A stretch of DNA of 64,000 bases from NCBI RefSeq assembly GCF_016650635.1, contig NZ_JAEKFI010000004.1, forward strand, positions 310,001 through 374,000, read 5' to 3'. The notes beneath the pieces are model-generated. The model was not told the origin of the DNA and did not search any database. It saw only the letters and a program-made list of their open reading frames with translations. A program made the translations under genes and the position numbers. This document shows, one piece after another, positions 62,404-64,000 of the stretch; position 1 is the first letter of the stretch, and each line of letters begins with the position of its first letter. Origin of the DNA: Pseudomonas sp. TH43 (lineage in GTDB: Bacteria > Pseudomonadota > Gammaproteobacteria > Pseudomonadales > Pseudomonadaceae).

Positions 62404-64000
62404 TCAACCTGCGGTTTCAGCAGCAATGGCCGCGTCCGCCAAGGTATCCGGCGTACAACGCAGATCACCGATCATCAACACATTGTTTTCCACGCGCGCC
62501 GCGTCCGTGTTCAAACGGAACCGGCAGAGCAATTGATCGCCCTGGCGCACTTCCAGCGTCGGCGCACCGGCGTTCATTTCCATCGAGAAGAACCCGTCCA
62601 CTTCGCTCACGCCACGGCTGGCGTGGTTGATGATGTGGTGGCCCTTGAGCGGTTGGCCTGAGGGGTCGATCAAGCGACCGAGAACGGTCAGGGTTTTCAT
62701 CACGCGGATCTTTCGATAATCGACGCCGCCCTTGTTCAAGTGATAACTCATGCGCGCCGGTTGAATCGCGGCGGCGGGCACGTCGTTGCCTTCGAAATCG
62801 AAGCTCACCGTGCCGTTTTTGTACGCGGTGATCGGGATGAAATTGCGCCCCGGCCGCAGATTGGCGCTGCCGCCGCTGAAGTCGTCGGCGCGCAGGGCGA
62901 TGTCGTCCAGGTCGGACTCGACGTCGACAATCATTCCGGCGCCCCCTCGGTCGTGTTGACTGGTCATGGTCAGGTGTTGGCCGCTCAGGGCAACGGTGCT
63001 GTCCAGGTTGAGGCCGCCGGTGAGGTTGCCGTTGAACGATGAGCGCTGCACAAAGCCGTCACCGTTGACCGCGTCGCTCTGGAAGCTGCCAGTACCGGAA
63101 AGTCCCAAACCATAGGTGTCGGCGATCGCCGTGGCCGAGACGCTTTGCAGCAGGTGGTCTTGCAAATCCTTGCGGTACGTCAGGGAGGCGTTGTTGTCAC
63201 GCCCGCCATCGCGCGAAGTGCGCGAGCCGAGGCTGCCGGAAATCTGCTCGCCCGGAGCGCCCAACGCGAGGCTGAGACTCAGATCGACCCCACGATTGCG
63301 GGCATCGCCGCTGCTGAAACTGCCGGGGCGGTCGAACACCGAAAACCGCCAGTTGGCATCGTTGCCAAACAATTCGCCGCGCTGGGTCCAGCCCAGATCA
63401 ACAGCAACGCCCTCGACGTTGCCGTCACTGTGCGACACCCGTGCATTGATCGAGCTTTTGTTGCTGACCCGGTGATTGACCGACAGCGCCGAGTTGCTGG
63501 TCTGGCCGATGAATACGTTGCGCTGACGCACGCGGGTGCCGTCCGGCAAGGTTTCGTAGGTGTTGGTGGTGTCGAGCCAACTGCGGTTGTGGGTGAGAAA
63601 AATACTGCCCGATCCGTAGCTGTACATGCCTTGCAGATCGAGACCGGTGCCGTGGTCTTCGGTCTGATAAAGGTTACCGAACACGCTGGTGTTGTTGGCC
63701 AGCGTCCAGTCGATCGAAGTGCCGTACTGCAATTTTTCGCTGATCTGCCGCCCGGAGAATCCGACGATGGCTCGCGGATGCAGCAAGTAGTTGAACGCAG
63801 CGCCAGCCGTCATGCCGCCGGACGCCTGGTCGTCCCAGTTGCTCCACAACTTGCTCTCGCGCCCGGCGAAAACGTTGTAACGCCAGCGTTCGTCGTGATT
63901 GCGCCAATTGTTCGGTTTGTAGATCAGTTCGGACGTGGTGGAGGTGATCTGGCCGTCTTCGATCAGGCGCACCTCAACTTCATAGATGCCGCCGGGTAGC
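62404..64000 (-). CDS. Outer-membrane usher, CfaC/TcfC-like, C-terminal part
   Basis: The frame is open from the window edge (LPGGIYEVEVRLIEDGQITS) to the TGA at 62404, giving ~532 residues of the C-terminal part. Beta-barrel-type sequence (NRSWLDTTNTYETLPDGTRV, RVSHSDGNVEGVAVDLGWTQ) is followed by the plug-distal C-terminal domains (GRLIDPSGQPLKGHHIINHA, GFFSMEMNAGAPTLEVRQGDQLLCRF). It forms the secretion pore and assembly platform. The N-terminus and possible upstream genes are outside the window. Confidence 0.88.
   Translation of the reverse strand, partial: LPGGIYEVEVRLIEDGQITSTTSELIYKPNNWRNHDERWRYNVFAGRESKLWSNWDDQASGGMTAGAAFNYLLHPRAIVGFSGRQISEKLQYGTSIDWTLANNTSVFGNLYQTEDHGTGLDLQGMYSYGSGSIFLTHNRSWLDTTNTYETLPDGTRVRQRNVFIGQTSNSALSVNHRVSNKSSINARVSHSDGNVEGVAVDLGWTQRGELFGNDANWRFSVFDRPGSFSSGDARNRGVDLSLSLALGAPGEQISGSLGSRTSRDGGRDNNASLTYRKDLQDHLLQSVSATAIADTYGLGLSGTGSFQSDAVNGDGFVQRSSFNGNLTGGLNLDSTVALSGQHLTMTSQHDRGGAGMIVDVESDLDDIALRADDFSGGSANLRPGRNFIPITAYKNGTVSFDFEGNDVPAAAIQPARMSYHLNKGGVDYRKIRVMKTLTVLGRLIDPSGQPLKGHHIINHASRGVSEVDGFFSMEMNAGAPTLEVRQGDQLLCRFRLNTDAARVENNVLMIGDLRCTPDTLADAAIAAETAG

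Overview
The window is chromosomal DNA of a fluorescent-group Pseudomonas. This rests on gene orders known from Pseudomonas (rnfCDGE-nth; argG-motY-pyrC-rnt-peroxiredoxin-bfd-bfr-grxD; argF; ybaK-glpFKR-glpD; glpM-hydrolase-metR), on high-GC codon use, and on dense REP/REPIN repeats typical of P. fluorescens relatives. No rRNA, tRNA, prophage or CRISPR array was seen.

Layout. 1-3.4 kb: 3' part of an rnf (rsx) electron-transport operon, nth and a small acidic protein. 3.4-5.3 kb: a NarL-type response regulator and an AT-rich islet with an unknown membrane protein. 5.3-13 kb: argG, motY, pyrC, rnt, a Panacea-type toxin-antitoxin pair framed by duplicated terminators, peroxiredoxin, bfd, bacterioferritin and grxD. 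13-19.5 kb: an orphan molybdopterin oxidoreductase, argF overlapping an ABC ATPase gene, a PhzF-like gene and ybaK. 19.9-25 kb: the glycerol regulon. 25-32.3 kb: an acidic amino acid ABC transporter (aatJQMP) with its two-component system; the sequence shows a sigma-54 promoter and AauR-type operators. 32.3-36.3 kb: glpM, a DsbA-like gene, a five-copy 149-bp REPIN array, an alpha/beta hydrolase and metR. 36.5-44 kb: a 999-residue Ig-like protein, GNAT, LysE, NUDIX, LuxR and an FMN-dependent glutamate-synthase-like gene. 44-46.3 kb: a decayed O-antigen glucosylation (gtr) cluster. 46.4-50 kb: nested tandem repeats, a ProY-like permease, and a RAYT transposase between two 131-bp REPINs. 50-58.4 kb: a large bifunctional penicillin-binding protein and a 1699-residue LRR/NEL (E3 ubiquitin ligase) effector-like protein. 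58.4-64 kb, reverse strand: a CS1/CFA-type (alpha-fimbrial) chaperone-usher operon with two paralogous tip adhesins; the usher runs off the window.

How parts work together. Glycerol uptake, phosphorylation and oxidation (glpF, glpK, glpD) share the repressor GlpR, and several GlpR-like half-sites lie before glpD. Glutamate/aspartate uptake is predicted to be switched on by AauS-AauR through two palindromes and a -24/-12 promoter before aatJ. argG and argF both carry ArgR-like sites. Bfd and bacterioferritin form an iron storage/release pair with a Fur-like box before bfd.

The most unusual feature is a recurring architecture: twice, a REPIN plus the 3' tail of the neighbouring gene has been amplified in tandem (five 149-bp units after the hydrolase; 237/259-bp units after the permease). 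The second family matches the REPINs that bracket the RAYT gene.
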